Part shown: positions 9,527 to 18,811 of the stretch, one piece after another
How positions within the stretch are numbered: the stretch's first letter is position 1
How the letters are laid out: every line of letters begins with the position of its first letter
Assembly: GCF_030272705.1 (NCBI RefSeq)
Contig: NZ_JARFYM010000015.1
Coordinates: 1-64,000, forward strand
Source: Rhizobium mayense
Lineage (GTDB): Bacteria > Pseudomonadota > Alphaproteobacteria > Rhizobiales > Rhizobiaceae
Direction of reading: 5' to 3'
DNA length: 64,000 nt
Translations under genes and position numbers: made by a program
The notes under the pieces: model-generated
Database searches by the model: none
Told to the model about the DNA's origin: nothing
Seen by the model: the letters and a program-made list of their open reading frames with translations, nothing else

Positions 9527-10633
9527 GTGAAGATAAAACGCATAGAAACATTCGCAACGCCTTTCGTCGGCTTCGTTCGTATTACTGCCGAGGACGGTAG
9601 CGAAGGCATCGGTCAGGTATCCACGTACAATTCCGACATTACCTCGACCGTTCTCCACCGTCAGGTCGCCCCGCATGTCCTGGGAGCCGAGTTCGATGAT
9701 ATCGATGCCCTGACGGAGCGGACTATCGAGCGGGAGCACAAGTTTCCCGGGTCCTACATGAAGCGGGCACTTGGCGGCCTCGATACGGCGATCTGGGACC
9801 TGCGCGGAAAGGCTGCCGGCCTACCGGTCGCTAGCCTGCTTGGCGGCTCGCCCGGCAAGTTGCGCGCCTACGCGTCGTCGATGAGGCGCGATATCACGCC
9901 GGCGGCGGAGGCGGAGCGGTTTCAGCGCCTGCGCGACCGGTTCGGTTTCGACGCCTTCAAATTCCGTGTTGCTGCCGAATATGGCCACGATGTCGACGAG
10001 TGGCCGGGACGGACTGAAGAAATCGTTCCGACAATCCGCAAATCGCTGGGAGACGACATCGCGCTGCTCGTGGACGCAAACAGTGGCTTCAGTCCCAAGC
10101 GGGCCATCGAAGTCGGGCGGATGCTGCAGGATAACGGCATAGAGCACTTCGAAGAGCCTTGCCTCTATTGGGAACTGGAGCAGACAAAGGAAGTCACCGA
10201 TGCTCTCGATATTGCGGTGACCGGCGGCGAGCAGGATTGCGAGATTGCGACCTGGCGTCATATGATAGAGATGCGTGCAGTCGATATCGTCCAGCCTGAT
10301 ATCCTGTATCTTGGAGGGATCAGCCGCACGCTTAGGGTTTGCGCCATGGCAAAAGCGGCCGGCTTGCCCGTGACGCCGCACAGCGCCAATCTCGGTCTGG
10401 TCACCTTGTTCACCATGCATCTGCTTCGCGCCATAGACGGCGGCGGCAAATATCTGGAGTTTTCCATCGAAGGGCCGGATTACTATCCGTGGCAGGATGG
10501 GCTTTTCGTCAATTCGCCTTACATGGTGGAAGACGGCATGGTCACCGTTACGGACGCACCCGGCTGGGGCATCGAGATCGATCCGGAATGGCTTGCAAAA
10601 TCCAGTTATCAGGTGAGCGAGGCGGAGCAATGA
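9527..10633 (+). CDS. Mandelate racemase/muconate lactonizing-type enolase superfamily enzyme
   Basis: The 368-residue protein is an enolase-superfamily enzyme. Three metal ligands are visible at the ends of barrel strands (Asp183 in DANSG, Glu209 in FEEP, Glu235 in GGEQD), together with a K145-x-R147 motif and an Asp258/His285 dyad (QPDILYLGG and TPHSANLG). The His-Asp dyad places it in the mandelate racemase subgroup, most members of which are sugar-acid dehydratases or racemases. The start is GTG at 9527 with GGGGAG upstream. Its stop overlaps the aldehyde dehydrogenase start (ATGA), so the two are translationally coupled. The substrate is not determinable; an acid sugar is the default guess. 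Confidence 0.85.
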   Translation: MKIKRIETFATPFVGFVRITAEDGSEGIGQVSTYNSDITSTVLHRQVAPHVLGAEFDDIDALTERTIEREHKFPGSYMKRALGGLDTAIWDLRGKAAGLPVASLLGGSPGKLRAYASSMRRDITPAAEAERFQRLRDRFGFDAFKFRVAAEYGHDVDEWPGRTEEIVPTIRKSLGDDIALLVDANSGFSPKRAIEVGRMLQDNGIEHFEEPCLYWELEQTKEVTDALDIAVTGGEQDCEIATWRHMIEMRAVDIVQPDILYLGGISRTLRVCAMAKAAGLPVTPHSANLGLVTLFTMHLLRAIDGGGKYLEFSIEGPDYYPWQDGLFVNSPYMVEDGMVTVTDAPGWGIEIDPEWLAKSSYQVSEAEQ

Positions 10634-12102
10634 CAGTTCAATCCTCAAGCGTAGCGACGGAAGAATGGCCGTCCGGCCATTTTATCGACGGCGCGTGGCG
10701 CAAGCCGAGGTCCGGCAGTCTAATGGAGACGTACGATCCCGGAAAAGCCGAACCGCATGCGCAGTTTGCGGCGGGAACCTCGGACGATGTCGCCGATGCT
10801 GTCGCATCTGCCCGACGCGCTGAAGAGACCGTGTGGGGAAAATCGCTCCCGGCTGAGCGCGGGCGTATCCTGATGCGCGCTGCCGAGCTGATCCGCCAGA
10901 ACGTCGAGCGCCTGGCACGGGCCGAGGTCTTGGACAGCGGCAAGACGTTGGAGGAGGCGCGCGGCGATGTTCGCGGCTCTGCGCGGACATTCGAGTACTA
11001 CGCCGGTGCGGCCGACAAGCAGGAGGGTAAGGCCTATCCGCTGGGGCCTGACTATACGTCCTATTCCATCGCAGAGCCGGTCGGCGTCACCGCCCATATC
11101 GTTCCCTGGAACTACCCGCTGTCGACGGCCTGCCGCTCGATTGCGCCGGCGCTTGCGGCAGGCTGCACCGCCATTGTGAAGCCGGCCGAACAAACGCCTT
11201 TGACCGCGTTGCTACTGGCAGAGATCCTCGTTCGGGCCGGTTTGCCGCATGGCGTCTGCAACGTGGTGACCGGGACCGGGATTTCCGCCGGCGCTCCTCT
11301 CGTTTCCCATCCTGATGTGCGCCATGTGACGTTTACGGGGTCGACGGTGACAGGCATCAACGTCATGAAAGCCGCAGCGCAGAATATCGCCTCGGTGACG
11401 CTGGAGCTCGGCGGCAAGTCTCCTAATATCGTTCTGGCCGATGCGGATATCGACTTGGCGGTCGGCAATGTCATCGGCGCCATCTTCGAGAACGCCGGCC
11501 AAATTTGCTCGGCCGGCTCGCGTCTGGTCATCGAGCGCTCCATCCACGCCGAATTCATCGAGCGGCTTGTGGCACGGGTGCGTCAGCTGAAGATTGGGCA
11601 CGGACTGACCGAAGGGGTCAATTTCGGCGCAATCAACTCAAAAGAGCATCTGAACAAGATCGCATCCTATGTCGAAGGCGCCAAGGCGCGCGGGGTGGAG
11701 GTCGTGACCGGCGGGAACGAAACGGTGGATCCCGTAACCGGCAAGGGATGGTTTTTCGAACCGACCATTTTCGACGCCGTGAACTGGAGCGATCCGATCG
11801 TTCAGGAAGAGATATTCGGACCGGTGCTGGCGGTTCAGGTCGTCGATAGTATCGAGGAAGCGGTCGCGGCGGCCAACTGCACCAATTATGCGCTTGTGGC
11901 GGGTCTTTTTACCAAAGACCTCTCCAAGGCGCATCGCATCGCCCGCGACGTCGATGCCGGCCAGGTCTTCGTCAACGAATATTTCGCCGGCGGGGTGGAG
12001 ACGCCGTTCGGCGGCAACCGGCAATCCGGAATCGGCCGGGAAAAGGGATTGATCGCGTTGGCGAGCTACTGCCGAACGAAATCGGTCACGATTAGGATCT
12101 GA
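10630..12102 (+). CDS. NAD(P)-dependent aldehyde dehydrogenase
   Basis: The 490-residue enzyme oxidises an aldehyde to a carboxylate. Catalytic residues are all visible: Asn161 in PWNYP, Lys184 in VKPAEQTP, Glu259 in TLELGGKSPN and Cys293 in NAGQICSAGSR. I start at the ATG overlapping the preceding TGA (ATGA at 10630-10633); the long open frame upstream is out-of-frame shadow of the enolase-family gene. The sequence resembles betaine-aldehyde/gamma-aminobutyraldehyde type dehydrogenases, but I would not fix the substrate. It probably works with the enolase-family enzyme and the GMC oxidoreductase. Confidence 0.9.
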   Translation: MTVQSSSVATEEWPSGHFIDGAWRKPRSGSLMETYDPGKAEPHAQFAAGTSDDVADAVASARRAEETVWGKSLPAERGRILMRAAELIRQNVERLARAEVLDSGKTLEEARGDVRGSARTFEYYAGAADKQEGKAYPLGPDYTSYSIAEPVGVTAHIVPWNYPLSTACRSIAPALAAGCTAIVKPAEQTPLTALLLAEILVRAGLPHGVCNVVTGTGISAGAPLVSHPDVRHVTFTGSTVTGINVMKAAAQNIASVTLELGGKSPNIVLADADIDLAVGNVIGAIFENAGQICSAGSRLVIERSIHAEFIERLVARVRQLKIGHGLTEGVNFGAINSKEHLNKIASYVEGAKARGVEVVTGGNETVDPVTGKGWFFEPTIFDAVNWSDPIVQEEIFGPVLAVQVVDSIEEAVAAANCTNYALVAGLFTKDLSKAHRIARDVDAGQVFVNEYFAGGVETPFGGNRQSGIGREKGLIALASYCRTKSVTIRI

Positions 12103-12395
12103 ATTCGGGATCGGGTAGGTTCTTTTCGATCGGTTTCATGGCAATGTTAGGTCGAAATAAAATGGCCTGCCAATCCATCGAAACTGGGCCTATTCGTAGT
12201 GTCGGAACGTGCATACCATCGACTTGAATTCGGACATGGGGGATGATCCGGTGCAAGGGAGCAGTTGCGATTGGAATAAGACGTCAGCGATGCTGACTAT
12301 CCTCGCATGCCGGCCAAAGACATAATCAAAGCAAAAGCAGCTTGCTATCGCCTTCGTAGAAGGCGCGTGTCAGGACTACAGAGGGAGAGGAAAAA

Positions 12396-13532
12396 ATGAA
12401 ACATCATGTATATTTTCGCCGGTGTCTCGCCGGCACAACCATGTTGTGTGCGTCGGTCGCAATGGCTTTCAGCCTCGCGAGCCTACCACAGAGTGCTGAG
12501 GCCGCATCGGCGGACAGTACGGCAACCAGCGTCTCCGCATTCGGCGGCATGGACGGTCTGATCGCAGCCGCCAAGAAGGAAGGTGAGTTGAACGTCATCG
12601 CCCTGCCGCCGGACTGGGCGAATTACGGCGCGATGATAAAGACCTTCCAGGACAAATACGGGATAAAGGTCAACAGCGCCCAGCCGGACGCGGACAGCCA
12701 GGACGAACTCAATGCGGCAAAACGCTTGCAGGGACAAAACAGGGCGCCGGACGTCTTCGATCTCGGCATCAATGTCGCCTTGTCGGCCGTACCGACCTTT
12801 GCGCCCTATAAGGTCGCAGTATGGGGCGACATTCCCGACAACCTCAAGGACGCGAATGGCGCGTGGTTTGCCGATTACGGCGGTTATGCCTCGATCGGCT
12901 ATGACGCCAAGCAAGTTCCGGCGATCACCAGTGCTGCAGATCTGCTGAAGCCCGAGTTCAAGGGCAAGGTCGCGCTTAACGGGAATCCGACGCGCGCATC
13001 GGCCGGCTTTCATGGCGTGATGATGGCCGCTCTCGCAAACGGCGGCTCCGCCGACGATATCTCTCAGGGCGTGGACTTCTTCAAGAAGCTGCATCAGGCC
13101 GGAAACATGCTTCCGGTCGATCCGACCCCCGCCACCATTGCCTCCGGGCAGACCCCTGTCGTCATCGATTGGGAGTACCTGAACCTGGCGCAATCCAAGG
13201 CATTGAAGGGCTCGATCGACTGGAAGGTCGTGGTCCCGCCTGGCGGGCCGGTGGGCGCCTATTATGTGCAGGCGATCAACAAGGACGCGCCGCATCCGGC
13301 CGCCGCACGCCTGTGGGAGGAATTCCTCTATTCCGACGAAGGTCAAAACATCTGGCTTCAGGGCTTTGCCCGCCCGGTACGCCTCGATGCCATGACCAAG
13401 GCGGGTACCGTGGACAAGGCGGCGATTGGCCAGCTTCCCCAGGTTGACGGAAAGCCTGTCGTCCTGACCAAGGACCAGCTCAAGAAGGCCCAGGATTACC
13501 TGAAGGAGCATTGGGATCAGGCAGTCCAATGA
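12396..13532 (+). CDS. ABC transporter periplasmic substrate-binding protein
   Basis: This 378-residue exported protein is a family 1 extracellular solute-binding protein. It has a signal peptide with a basic start, a hydrophobic core near residues 15-30 and a likely cleavage after AEA at ~37, then a lobe starting with DGLIAAAKKEGELNVIALPPDW. Such proteins bind iron, polyamines, phosphonates or other small anions; the exact ligand is unclear. GGGAGAGG precedes the ATG. It heads a four-gene operon in which every following gene begins inside the preceding stop codon, so binding protein, two permeases and ATPase form one importer. Confidence 0.88.
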   Translation: MKHHVYFRRCLAGTTMLCASVAMAFSLASLPQSAEAASADSTATSVSAFGGMDGLIAAAKKEGELNVIALPPDWANYGAMIKTFQDKYGIKVNSAQPDADSQDELNAAKRLQGQNRAPDVFDLGINVALSAVPTFAPYKVAVWGDIPDNLKDANGAWFADYGGYASIGYDAKQVPAITSAADLLKPEFKGKVALNGNPTRASAGFHGVMMAALANGGSADDISQGVDFFKKLHQAGNMLPVDPTPATIASGQTPVVIDWEYLNLAQSKALKGSIDWKVVVPPGGPVGAYYVQAINKDAPHPAAARLWEEFLYSDEGQNIWLQGFARPVRLDAMTKAGTVDKAAIGQLPQVDGKPVVLTKDQLKKAQDYLKEHWDQAVQ

Positions 13533-14470
13533 CAGCAGGCAAGCCGCAAACGCGTTTCGCTACCCCGAGCGGTGGCGAGACGCCGGCATGGACTGCACCG
13601 GCACGGAAGGCGCCGGTGCAGCGTCGCCTCGGCCTTGATCAGCTCGGCGTTCTGCCTTTTTTCATTTTTGTTTCGCTGTTCCTCTTCTGGCCGACGGTCG
13701 TCGTTGTCACAGGCGCCTTCCAAACCTCCGAAGGCGCCTTTACCCTGCGCAATCTGATCGATGCGGTTTCCAATCAGAACCTGCGTGTCTTCACGCTGTC
13801 GATCATGTTGTCGGCGATTACCGCGGTTGCCGGCGCTGTCCTGGGCGGGCTGCTTGCCTGGGCTGTCGCGACCGGCCCGCGCCACGGCCTCCTGCGCCGC
13901 GCCATCCTTGCGGCGTCCGGCACGCTGGCGCAATTTGGCGGCGTCATGCTCGCTTTTGCGTTCCTCGCCACCTTCGGCTTCAACGGTTTCGTCACGCTGT
14001 TCCTGAAGCAACAGTTGAGTGTCGATATCTTTGCCTGGGGACAATGGCTTTACTCGCTCCCGGGCCTGGCGCTGGTCTACACCTATTTCCAGATTCCGCT
14101 GATGGTCATCGTGTTTCTGCCAGCGATCGAGGGGCTGCGCCCGCAGTGGCGCGAAGCCTGCGAGACGTTGGGGGGCGGCAGTATCGCCTATTGGCGGCAT
14201 GTCGGGCTGCCCATCCTCTGGCCGTCCTTTGCCGGCGCCACGCTCCTGCTTTTCGCCAATGCCTTTTCCGCCTATGCCACGGCGGCGGCCCTGCTTTCCC
14301 AGGCCGATCCGCTCGTCACCCTACGCATCGGAACCCTTCTGACCAGCGAAGTCATGCTAGGCCAGGAAAATCTCGGGGCAGCATTGGCATTCGGCATGAT
14401 CGTCATCGTCGTGACGACGACGGTTCTGTACGGGCTGCTCAAAGCGAGAACCAGCCGGTGGCTCGCATGA
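13529..14470 (+). CDS. ABC transporter permease, first subunit
   Basis: The 313-residue integral membrane protein has a ~40-residue cytosolic start, then about six hydrophobic segments and the permease loop near RPQWREACETLGGGSIAYWRHVGLPILWPS (an EAA-type motif that contacts the ATPase). It resembles the PotB/ModB-like permeases. The ATG overlaps the binding-protein stop (ATGA at 13529-13532), which excludes the slightly earlier in-frame start. It forms the channel with the second permease. Confidence 0.87.
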   Translation: MTAGKPQTRFATPSGGETPAWTAPARKAPVQRRLGLDQLGVLPFFIFVSLFLFWPTVVVVTGAFQTSEGAFTLRNLIDAVSNQNLRVFTLSIMLSAITAVAGAVLGGLLAWAVATGPRHGLLRRAILAASGTLAQFGGVMLAFAFLATFGFNGFVTLFLKQQLSVDIFAWGQWLYSLPGLALVYTYFQIPLMVIVFLPAIEGLRPQWREACETLGGGSIAYWRHVGLPILWPSFAGATLLLFANAFSAYATAAALLSQADPLVTLRIGTLLTSEVMLGQENLGAALAFGMIVIVVTTTVLYGLLKARTSRWLA

Positions 14471-15276
14471 AGAGCATCGATCGAGCACGCGCAAGAAGGG
14501 GTGAAGCGATCCTTCGGCTGGTAGTGCTTTTCTCAGTGCTGGGCTATCTCCTGCTGCCGATGCTGGCGATGTTCGAATTCTCCACCCGTGGTGTGGGTGG
14601 CCAGCGCACATTGGCGGCCTGGGCGGAAATCGGCACTAACCCCGATCTTCTAGGCGCCATCATTCTTCAGCTTGAGCTTTCCGCGCTCACGGTATTGCTG
14701 GCGCTGGCGCTGCTGGTGCCGACGATGATCCTGGTGCGGCTGAAACGGCCCCGCCTCAACCGTGTGCTCGAATTCATCTGTCTATTGCCACTGACGGTGC
14801 CGGCGATCGTCCTCGTTGTCGGACTTGGCCCGGTCTACGGTCTCGTTGGGCGGTTCATCAGCGAATCGCCGCTGACGCTCACCTTCATCTACGTCATCCT
14901 GGTCCTGCCCTATAATTATCGTGCCATCGCATCGGGGCTCGATACGCTCGATCTGGTGACGTTGTCGGAGGCGGCGCGGGTTTTCGGCAGTTCCTGGAGC
15001 GGCGTGATCTGGCGGATCGTCGTACCCAATATCCGCGGCGCCCTGCTTGCGGCCGCGCTGATCTCGGTGGCACTGGTCCTCGGGGAATTCACAATCTCTT
15101 CGCTTTTGAGTTTCGAGACGCTTCAGGTCATCATCAACGAGATCGGCAAGCGCAATGCGAGCGTCGCCGTCTCCGTATCGCTCGCCGCTCTCTGCTTTGC
15201 CTTCATGCTGCTGTTCATTCTGTCCTTCGCGGGACAGCGTCCCGAGGTTCGGGAAATCGCCGAAAAAGAGGAATGA
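14467..15276 (+). CDS. ABC transporter permease, second subunit
   Basis: The 269-residue partner permease has a first hydrophobic segment at residues ~18-33, further membrane spans, and an EAA-type loop around TLSEAARVFGSSWSGVIWRIVVPNI. It resembles PotC-type permeases. Its ATG overlaps the stop of the first permease (ATGA at 14467-14470). The much longer open frame that starts upstream at 14044 is a shadow of the first permease. Confidence 0.87.
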   Translation: MKSIDRARARRGEAILRLVVLFSVLGYLLLPMLAMFEFSTRGVGGQRTLAAWAEIGTNPDLLGAIILQLELSALTVLLALALLVPTMILVRLKRPRLNRVLEFICLLPLTVPAIVLVVGLGPVYGLVGRFISESPLTLTFIYVILVLPYNYRAIASGLDTLDLVTLSEAARVFGSSWSGVIWRIVVPNIRGALLAAALISVALVLGEFTISSLLSFETLQVIINEIGKRNASVAVSVSLAALCFAFMLLFILSFAGQRPEVREIAEKEE

Positions 15277-16367
15277 TGATGAAAATGTCTCCGGCCCAGT
15301 CCGGCAACGATCGGCCCGATGGCGGTGTCCCTGTCCAGCTCTTGGACCTTCAACGGCGATACGGAAGCATCCGGGCACTGGACGGGTTGACCCTCGATAT
15401 CCGCCCCGGCGAGCTGGTGGCACTGCTCGGCCCCTCCGGATGCGGCAAGACCACGGCGCTTCGTGCAGTTGCCGGTCTTGAGCGGGTCGATGAGGGCAAG
15501 ATCGTCATTGGAAGCACCGACGTCACCCAATTGGCGACGAGTGGTCGCGACATCGGTATGGTCTTTCAGGCCTACAGTCTGTTTCCGCACATGACTGCGC
15601 TGGAGAATGTGGCCTTCGGGCTGCTCATGCGCCGGATGAGTAGGGGCGAGAGAAAGCGGATTGCACACCATTTTCTCGATGTCGTTGGGCTGATCGATCG
15701 CGCGGAACGATATCCGCATCAGCTGTCCGGCGGACAACAACAACGTGTTGCCCTGGCGCGCGCGCTGGCGATCCAGCCAAGCGTGTTGCTGCTGGACGAG
15801 CCCCTTTCCGCGCTCGATGCCAAGGTTCGAACCCAATTGCGCGACGAAATCCGCAGAATTCAATTGGATCTGCGAACGACGACTTTGTTCGTAACTCACG
15901 ATCAGGAGGAGGCGATGGCTGCGGCCGATCGTGTCGCGGTGATGCATGCCGGACGGATCGAGCAGATTGCGACCCCGATCGAGCTTTATGAACGCCCCTG
16001 CTCGCAGCGCGTCGCCGAATTTGTCGGCATTTCGAACCGCCTTCGCGGCGAAGTGCGTGATGGAGTGGCAACCGTGCTTGGCTGCACGGTTCCCGTGCTT
16101 GACGGTTCCGTGGCCGAGGGATCGGCGATCGTACTGGTCAGGCCTGAGTGTCTTGATCTGGTGCCTGACACTGAGGGCGCTGCCCGAGTCGTAGCGGCAA
16201 GCTTCCTCGGCCCGATAGCCCGTGTGCAGGTGAGACTGCATGACGACACCTTGGTGCAGGCTCAGATTGCCAGCGCGGACGTTGCGCGTTTTGGCCACGG
16301 TTCAAGTGTGAAGGTTGTTGTGCGGCCGTTACCGGCTCTTGCCGTTACAGCGACAGCGCGGCCCTAG
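15273..16367 (+). CDS. ABC transporter ATP-binding protein (PotA-like, with TOBE-type C-terminus)
   Basis: This 364-residue ATPase energises the importer. Walker A is GPSGCGKTT at residues ~53-61, the Q-loop follows in VFQAYSLFPHMTALENV, the ABC signature is LSGGQQQRVALARAL, Walker B is VLLLDEPLSALD and the switch His is in FVTHDQEEAM. The C-terminal ~100 residues form the TOBE-like regulatory domain typical of polyamine, iron and phosphonate importers. Its start overlaps the stop of the second permease. The stop is only two bases from the end of the broken amidase on the other strand. Confidence 0.92.
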   Translation: MMMKMSPAQSGNDRPDGGVPVQLLDLQRRYGSIRALDGLTLDIRPGELVALLGPSGCGKTTALRAVAGLERVDEGKIVIGSTDVTQLATSGRDIGMVFQAYSLFPHMTALENVAFGLLMRRMSRGERKRIAHHFLDVVGLIDRAERYPHQLSGGQQQRVALARALAIQPSVLLLDEPLSALDAKVRTQLRDEIRRIQLDLRTTTLFVTHDQEEAMAAADRVAVMHAGRIEQIATPIELYERPCSQRVAEFVGISNRLRGEVRDGVATVLGCTVPVLDGSVAEGSAIVLVRPECLDLVPDTEGAARVVAASFLGPIARVQVRLHDDTLVQAQIASADVARFGHGSSVKVVVRPLPALAVTATARP

Positions 16368-16369
16368 TA

Positions 16370-17108
16370 CTACAGTTGCGTTTGATGTGTAGCTTTGTGG
16401 TGGGAAGTCATTGCGTGAGCCTGGTGGGTTCGTCGCATAGTGACCATGCCGGCGTGATCGAGCGTTGGCGCGAACGGGAATATGCCGGCGGTCGGGAGCC
16501 TACCAAAGGTCGGTTTGTAGCCGATGGTCCCGCACAAGGCCGCTGGAATTCGCACCGATCCGCCGGTGTCGGTACCGAGCCCGGCAGCCACGACGCCGGA
16601 TCTGATGGCGACGGCAGCACCGCCACTAGATCCGCCGGGGATACGCGTTTCATCGACCGGATTTCGTGTGTCCCCTAAATTTGTGCTTGAGGTTGTCATC
16701 CCCCAAGGCAAATTCGTGAGTCGTGGTCTTTCCGACAATAATCGCGCCCTGTTGGCGGAGCTGACGGACGACCTCGGCATCGGCACAGGGAATGTGACCG
16801 TGATAAGCGGCAGAGCCGTAGCCCGTTTCCATATCCTCGGTGTCGATGAGGTCCTTCACGGCAATCGGAATCTCCTCGAGCGATCGCGCGCGGCCCTCTC
16901 GCCATCTCTTTGCGCTTTCGGCCGCGTCTCGCAGAGGGCGATCCGTAGCGATCGTGGCAATGGCGTGAAGTCTCGAGTTCAAAGCATTTGCGCCGTCGAT
17001 CGCCTGCTTGACCAGATCGGCAAGAGTGGCCGTTCCACTGGCCAGGAAATCCAACGACGACCTGATGCCGAGCGGTTTTGCAAGCGCGTATTGATTGGCG
17101 GCGCTCAC
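16370..17108 (-). pseudogene. Amidase pseudogene (frameshift and 3' truncation)
   Basis: Two overlapping minus-strand frames together make the N-terminal half of an amidase. The first (from a GTG at 17108) carries the catalytic-lysine segment IAVKDLIDTEDM and TTTHEFALG; the second carries the signature IPGGSSGGAAVAIRSG and the nucleophile region DTGGSVRIPA. They join if one base is removed near 16673-16678, giving the usual ...F-GDTRNPVDETRIPGG transition, so a single-base insertion there is the likely lesion. After a GYKPTFGRLPT...LDHAG segment the homology stops, and more than half of the usual ~470 residues is missing, ending beside the ABC ATPase. The GTG overlaps the stop of the iron-dependent dehydrogenase, so it was once the second cistron of that operon. 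Confidence 0.8.
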
Positions 17109-18223
17109 CAGATGCTCCTAAGCAGGTCGGCAAGTTTTTCGGAGGCATTCGCACCTAAATCAGCCACCTCGTCTGGATAATTCATTTCAAGCAGCGCGGC
17201 GACAGCGGCCAATTCGCTGGCGGGAAGGTCAAAAGCGCCAATCTTGTTGGGCAATTCAAGCGTGCGCACCACAGCCTCGATACGATCGGCCAGTACACCA
17301 GCCGCAATTGCCCGGTCTTTTCCAGGAGCGAACACCGTCAGCTTGTCACCGTAAAAGTCGGCACAGGCGCGAATAACCGGACCCAAGGTAATACAAGAGG
17401 TGACGCTATGAGGCAGCCCGTAAGTCCCGCCCAAAATGTGGCCGATGCGATGGCTCAGACCGTAGATGACAGAGGCGGGATAGAAATAGCACTGCCATGC
17501 GGCAAGCTGGAGCTGCAGCAGGTCGCCATGCGTGATCTTTCCGGCGGCGAGTGCAGCAGCGCTATCCAGGCCGGAGGGCCAGCGTTCCAGGATCGAAAGG
17601 AAGCGTTCCACTCCGCTCGCCGCCAGTATGGCATGCGGGTGATCCCGCTCTACTCGCCGCATGCCCTCTACCGCATGGTCGAGCCCTTTGATTGCGGAGG
17701 ACAGCAGAAGGGGCCGTGGCGTACCTTCGACAAGGACCGGATCGATGACGACGACCCGCGGCGTTGTCGCCCGGACGGCATAGCCTCGCTTGAACTTCTG
17801 CGCGCCGGTGGTTTCAGTGACACCGAAATAATGAGAAAATTCAGAGCCGGAGAGCGTCGTCGGGAAGGCCGCGATGGGAAGATACTGTCCCGTGCGTTGT
17901 TCATGGAAATGGGAAACGCCCTTTGCGGCATCGAGGACCGAACCGCCACCCAGGGCAACAATAGACCGGGCGCCCGCATTAAGTGCGACATCGAGTGCAG
18001 CATTGACAGCAAAGTCAGGTACATGCGCCGGCAGATCTGTAATCAAGCCTCGCGGCTGATCCAGTCCCGGCCGGATATGACTTTCGTAGAGCGGAACCAG
18101 CGGCTCCGCCGTGAATACGATCGGTCGCTCGATACCGTAACTGGGTAGCCGCGCAACCGAGTTTGCAAGTATGTCCAGTCCCCATATGACGGCATCCTGT
18201 GGGAGGCATTTCAACTCGCTCAT
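17105..18223 (-). CDS. Iron-containing alcohol dehydrogenase / maleylacetate reductase-like
   Basis: The 372-residue protein belongs to the iron-containing alcohol dehydrogenase superfamily, including maleylacetate reductases. The NAD-binding GGGSVLDAAKG (residues ~93-103) is intact. Candidate metal ligands are the Asp/His of GLDHAVEG and the two histidines of LSHRIGHILGGTYGLPHS. Members reduce or oxidise alcohol/keto groups with NAD(P)H. It is the first gene of a minus-strand pair whose second member is a broken amidase. An FNR/FixK-type box lies about 96 bases upstream of its start, suggesting oxygen-responsive control. Substrate undetermined. Confidence 0.82.
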   Translation of the reverse strand: MSELKCLPQDAVIWGLDILANSVARLPSYGIERPIVFTAEPLVPLYESHIRPGLDQPRGLITDLPAHVPDFAVNAALDVALNAGARSIVALGGGSVLDAAKGVSHFHEQRTGQYLPIAAFPTTLSGSEFSHYFGVTETTGAQKFKRGYAVRATTPRVVVIDPVLVEGTPRPLLLSSAIKGLDHAVEGMRRVERDHPHAILAASGVERFLSILERWPSGLDSAAALAAGKITHGDLLQLQLAAWQCYFYPASVIYGLSHRIGHILGGTYGLPHSVTSCITLGPVIRACADFYGDKLTVFAPGKDRAIAAGVLADRIEAVVRTLELPNKIGAFDLPASELAAVAALLEMNYPDEVADLGANASEKLADLLRSIW

Positions 18224-18318
18224 CTTATCCCAGTCCTAGTTGTAAGAGGTTGCGGCTTGCGTCCGGTTGGAACGATCATCCCTGCCCGCCCAAAGGATCA
18301 ATGCCGCCGCATGTGACT

Positions 18319-18332
18319 TTGACGTAAGTCAA
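18319..18332. promoter_or_regulatory. FNR/FixK-type box (TTGACGTAAGTCAA)
   Basis: This 14-base perfect dyad matches TTGA-N6-TCAA, the half-site pattern recognised by FNR, FixK and FnrN in rhizobia. It lies 96-109 bases upstream of the iron-dependent dehydrogenase start. The arms are longer than the minimal motif (TTGAC/GTCAA), but no promoter was mapped. Confidence 0.5.
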
Positions 18333-18811
18333 TGTTTGCTTGGACGTGCGGGGCTAAATGTCCCCTCGCCGATATCCTTGGGTAAAATGGTAAATGCTGG
18401 CCAGCCGCCGCGTAAGCCATCGGAAAGGAAACATAGAATCCAAAGATTGCGGACGATCGGATCGCGAGATGGGCCACGTCATGAGATGGCTGCAGTCGCC
18501 CACATCGGGCAAAGAGTTCAACCTGCGTGACATCGAAGGTCGTTCGGTGCAGGCGCGTCGACGCTGGTCGGGAACAATATGACGCCGGCCGCGCGCCCGA
18601 AATAAATTCTATCTGTTCTTGTATCTCTAAAAGGATAGTCTATTCAGCGTAGAGGGATATCATCTTACTCATAGTGATCCAGCGCAGACTGATTGCAGCA
18701 TAGCCCTGGTGTGATCTGCATATTGTCCTACAAAACTGCTAGGCACTAGCCCGGATTTATTTTATTTTTGGAATGTGCTAGCCGATATATATTGAGTGCG
18801 TCGGAGCGTTA
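18333..18811. other. Intergenic stretch upstream of the 66-residue ORF
   Basis: No convincing gene is visible here. A 62-residue frame at 18394-18582 lacks family features and a clear ribosome-binding site. The last ~150 bases are AT-rich and contain imperfect CTAGCC repeats near 18745 and 18778, plausibly promoter sequence for the small ORF that follows. Confidence 0.35.

Noticed and set aside
12483..13529. 348-residue antisense frame over the binding-protein gene
   Set aside because: No motif, no ribosome-binding site, and it lies opposite a signal-peptide-bearing solute-binding protein.
14044..14466. Extended N-terminus of the second ABC permease
   Set aside because: The extra part is out-of-frame sequence of the first permease; the ATGA overlap at 14467 gives the true start.
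15123..16298. 391-residue frame antisense to the ABC ATPase
   Set aside because: Antisense shadow of a clear ABC ATPase gene.
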